DNA of 64,000 nt from Sphingomonas sp. OV641 (GTDB taxonomy: Bacteria; Pseudomonadota; Alphaproteobacteria; Sphingomonadales; Sphingomonadaceae): assembly GCF_900109205.1 (NCBI RefSeq), contig NZ_FNZB01000005.1, positions 1 through 64,000 of the forward strand, written 5' to 3'. Both the position numbers and the translations under genes were made by a program. Positions 61,584-64,000 of the stretch are shown piece by piece. The notes under the pieces are model-generated. The model searched no databases. It saw only the letters and a program-made list of their open reading frames with translations, and was not told the DNA's origin. How positions within the stretch are numbered: the first letter of the stretch is position 1; each line of letters begins with the position of its first letter.

Positions 61584-62514
61584 TCATGACTGCCATCCGA
61601 GACGCTGGCCGAGCGTGGAGGGTGACTGGACGCGGTTGACCAGCGTGACCGGCTCGCCGTCCGCCACCTCGATCGCGGTTCCCTTGAACGCCCGGGCATA
61701 GAGGAGCACGAAGCCTTGCGGCGCGTGCCCCTTCGGCCAGTGCGGGGTGAGCATGTCCAGACGCGCATGGACATGACCGGCGTGGAGCGGGGCGGCGTGC
61801 GTCCAGAAGGCGCGCGACAGTTCGATTCCCGGTGCCACGGGAATGCCCGTTGACGCGCGGGTGACCGAGGCGAGGCTGGTGCCGAGCGACCAATCCACCC
61901 GTGCCGAGAGCGGCGCGACCCGGTTGACCCCAGCGACATCGAGCAACCGCCACAGCTGCCGCGCGAGTTTGGGGGTGGCGGCGTTGCGCGTCCGGTCGTC
62001 GGTGCTGTCGTCCTCTGGGCGCTGCGCCAGCTTCTCGGGCGCGGGCTTCAGCACCTCGAAGAAGCCCTCGGGCGGTTTCGCCGGTGCGTGCCGGCTACGC
62101 ACCTCCGAGATCCGCGCGGTCGCCTGGTCGCGGAAGAACGGGCTGTCGCCGCGATGTTCGGCGCGCTTCGTGCCGGTCAGGCGGCGCAGATAATAGGTTT
62201 CCGCCTCGGAGAGATAGGCCGGCGTCAGGATCGGGGGGGCGAGCTGGCGGCCGAGACAGTCGCAGGCGAGCCATTTGTGGCCGATGCGCGCGTTCTGGAC
62301 GAGGCGTATGCCGGCCTGCTCGTCGCCATGATCCCCCTCGCCGACATACCAGCGCACCAGCGCCGCGCGCAGCGGCCCCGGGAGCGGGATGCGGTTGGGG
62401 CCTTCGCCCGAAGTGTCGCGGTCGACCAGCCACATGCGTTGCGCATCCGTCCCGGCACGGGAAATATTGACGGTATCGGAAAACGAAGTTTTCCACTTGT
62501 CCAGCGATTTCGTC
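61584..62514 (-). CDS. Hypothetical plasmid protein (~309 aa)
   Basis: No family recognised. From the ATG at 62514 it reads MTKSLDKWKTSFSDTVNISR, then WLACDCLGRQLAPP, a charged middle and a globular C-terminal half (KGHAPQGFVLLYARAFKGTA). It is the first plasmid-like gene after the sugar locus. Its 3' end near 61584 adjoins the junction, so some C-terminal sequence could be altered. Confidence 0.6.
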
Positions 62515-62607
62515 ATCGTCCGTCGATTTCGCTGCGATGATTTGACCGTGGTGTCCGCGACCGGCTCTTCTTGATTCGACGACACAGAGACGAGCGGGGG
62601 ACCGGTC

Positions 62608-63546
62608 ATGAAGAAGTGGATCACAGGGGCTGCATTGGCGGCGATGATTACAGTGCCGGCGAATGCTCAACCCAGGAGGGGGAACCGTCAGGTGCAGATG
62701 ATCGCGATGGGCGGTGCGTCGGAACCCACCGGTCTTGGCGCGCGAAGCGAGGCCGGCGTGCCTGCCGGCATCTCGTCGCCACCCGAAATCCCCGGGTTCG
62801 CGGTGCATGACCTCAGCCGGCGCTATGTCGAATACCGCATGGTCAACGAGCTGCGCGGCAATGTCGAAGGCGTCGTTCCTGCCCCGATCGATGCCGCGAA
62901 CATGGCCGTGCCGGCGCTTCCGGTCGCGGCGTCCTCGCCGATATCGGTGCCGTTCTGGATGCGGCCGGCAGGCCCGGCCCTCCCGATGGCGCCGCCGGTC
63001 TTCACCCCCGGCTGTACGCCCGTCGGCTATCGCCCGTCGGGCATCCTGTCCCGCGGTGCCGAGGCGCGGCGTGCCGCCTTCTACGCGAACATGAGCGCGA
63101 TCGCGTGCGAGCACGGCATCCCGGTCGGGCTGTTCGATGCCGTCATCATGCGCGAGAGCCGCTACGATCCGGCAGCGATCTCGCCCAAGCGCGCCTATGG
63201 CCTCACCCAGCTGATGCCCGGCACCGCCGACGGGCTCGGGGTAAACCGCTTCGATATCATCGGCAATCTGCGCGGCGGGGCACGCTATCTGCGCCAGCAG
63301 CTCGACCGCTTCGGGCAGGTCCATCTGGCACTGGCCGCGTACAATGCCGGTCCCGGCCGGGTGCGCGGCGGGCAGATCCCCCGGATCACCGAGACGCGTG
63401 AATATGTCGCCAACATCCTGACCAACTGGAGCCGCCTCTCCGGCTTCGGTCGGGTCGCAACGGTCCAGGCGTCGTCGTTACCTGTGGCACCGCCTCTCAC
63501 CTCCATGGCAGTACGCGGGCCAGGTGTCGCGATCTCCACCTTCTGA
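62608..63546 (+). CDS. VirB1-like lytic transglycosylase
   Basis: 312 aa with a signal peptide (GAALAAMITVPANA). A proline-rich middle leads to an SLT domain: catalytic Glu183 in VIMRESRYDP, then GLTQLMPGTADGLGV and LAAYNAGPGRV. It would open peptidoglycan for the conjugation channel, as VirB1 does. Divergent from the gene at 62514. Suggests that the secretion genes lie beyond the right edge. Confidence 0.88.
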   Translation: MKKWITGAALAAMITVPANAQPRRGNRQVQMIAMGGASEPTGLGARSEAGVPAGISSPPEIPGFAVHDLSRRYVEYRMVNELRGNVEGVVPAPIDAANMAVPALPVAASSPISVPFWMRPAGPALPMAPPVFTPGCTPVGYRPSGILSRGAEARRAAFYANMSAIACEHGIPVGLFDAVIMRESRYDPAAISPKRAYGLTQLMPGTADGLGVNRFDIIGNLRGGARYLRQQLDRFGQVHLALAAYNAGPGRVRGGQIPRITETREYVANILTNWSRLSGFGRVATVQASSLPVAPPLTSMAVRGPGVAISTF

Positions 63547-63707
63547 CGGTGCTACCTGCACGACGCCGGGGAATTGGACGCGCCGGATCCGCTTGCTTCC
63601 GTCGGGGAGCATTGCGGCGGCGATAGCCGACGCTCCCGCATGTTCCGTACATGCAAGGTTTGGGATTATTTCCGACGGTTCGGCAATCAGGCCGTCAGGC
63701 CCGACGT

Positions 63708-63738
63708 GTTGCCCGACTAGGGCAACGCCATTGGCGTT
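63708..63738 (+). terminator. Two overlapping hairpins after the transglycosylase gene
   Basis: GTTGCCC-GACTA-GGGCAAC (63708-63726) and AACGCC-ATT-GGCGTT (63724-63738) share the AAC, so only one can form at a time. ATATTAAAT follows the second. They lie in the 216-base spacer 63547-63762 between convergent genes and may terminate transcription. Confidence 0.4.
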
Positions 63739-63762
63739 ATATTAAATAGAATCCCGTAGCGG

Positions 63763-64000
63763 TTAATCATCATCATGAGTGTCACGCTGGCGCGCCTCGA
63801 TCGTGGCCCCCATGCGGGCGAGCAGCTCACCGAGTTCGCCGCCGATCTCGACACGCGCGCGCTCGCCGAGGCCGAGCCTCGCCAGCATATCGCGCGTCGC
63901 TTGCTCCACATCGGCACGTCGCTGGATGTCGTCATCGGGTAGCGGCGCGGGGCGTAAGCGGCGCGGCAATATCCGCTTCACGCAATCGGGCAGGAGAGCG
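63763..64000 (-). CDS. Partial gene running off the right edge
   Basis: Only the C-terminal ~79 residues are visible. They are basic then acidic: RILPRRLRPAPLPDDDIQRR and a helical end with ELGELLARMGATIEARQ. The frame is open to the window edge, so the start lies outside. No family recognised. Confidence 0.5.
   Translation of the reverse strand, partial: ALLPDCVKRILPRRLRPAPLPDDDIQRRADVEQATRDMLARLGLGERARVEIGGELGELLARMGATIEARQRDTHDDD

Overview
The window looks like part of a large plasmid of a sphingomonad (Alphaproteobacteria, Sphingomonas or a close relative). The evidence is high GC content, a GTTC-N7-GTTC LexA box of the alphaproteobacterial type in front of umuDC, MucR/Ros, DUF736, DUF2493, ArdC and strawberry-notch genes typical of sphingomonad plasmids, and a TonB receptor / flavin halogenase-like / DUF6445 locus typical of sphingomonad chromosomes. 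No replication initiator, type IV secretion ATPase, tRNA, rRNA or CRISPR array was found.

Layout. 1-4.2 kb: a short unknown gene, an SOS-controlled umuDC pair, and a small partition cassette (ParA plus a ribbon-helix-helix partner with CATG-rich repeats) wedged between umuC and a second, diverged copy of the umuC 3' end. 4.2-15.7 kb: a leftward transfer operon with a ribbon-helix-helix accessory protein, TraD coupling protein, MobF relaxase-helicase, two proteins resembling the coupling protein without its P-loop, DUF2726, CsgG-like and DsbD-like genes. 15.7-16.2 kb: a non-coding block with 22-bp iterons, the best oriT candidate. 16.2-37 kb: mostly leftward plasmid genes, many of unknown function, including DUF2493, DUF736, a MucR homologue, a response regulator, a GNAT enzyme, a HerA-like ATPase overlapping a protein of seven Myb/SANT-like repeats, a lipoprotein nuclease, DUF7007, DUF6927 and ArdC. 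37-45.6 kb: a large ParB-like protein, a Phd/VapC toxin-antitoxin pair, a giant methylase-strawberry-notch helicase and a Toprim primase-like protein.

45.9-51.5 kb is transposon debris: a Tn3 transposase C-terminal fragment, REP-like repeats, a truncated serine resolvase, and an IS3-family element split by an IS110-family element. 51.5-61.4 kb is a carbohydrate-uptake locus of chromosomal character: truncated HWE kinase, GH3 beta-glucosidase, TonB receptor, six-hairpin glycosidase-like protein, DUF6445 and tryptophan-halogenase-like proteins. From 61.6 kb plasmid-type genes resume, with a VirB1-like lytic transglycosylase and a gene running off the right edge.

How it works together: relaxase, TraD and the helper proteins would nick DNA near 15.7-16 kb and deliver it to a secretion channel encoded elsewhere. 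ParA/RHH, ParB and the toxin-antitoxin pair would maintain the plasmid. ArdC may protect it on entry. The sugar locus is cargo. The observations most worth follow-up are the HerA/seven-repeat pair, the P-loop-less coupling-protein paralogues, a shared purine tract in front of many leftward genes, the hairpin-dense spacer at 20.3-20.85 kb, and the structured ends of the IS110 element.
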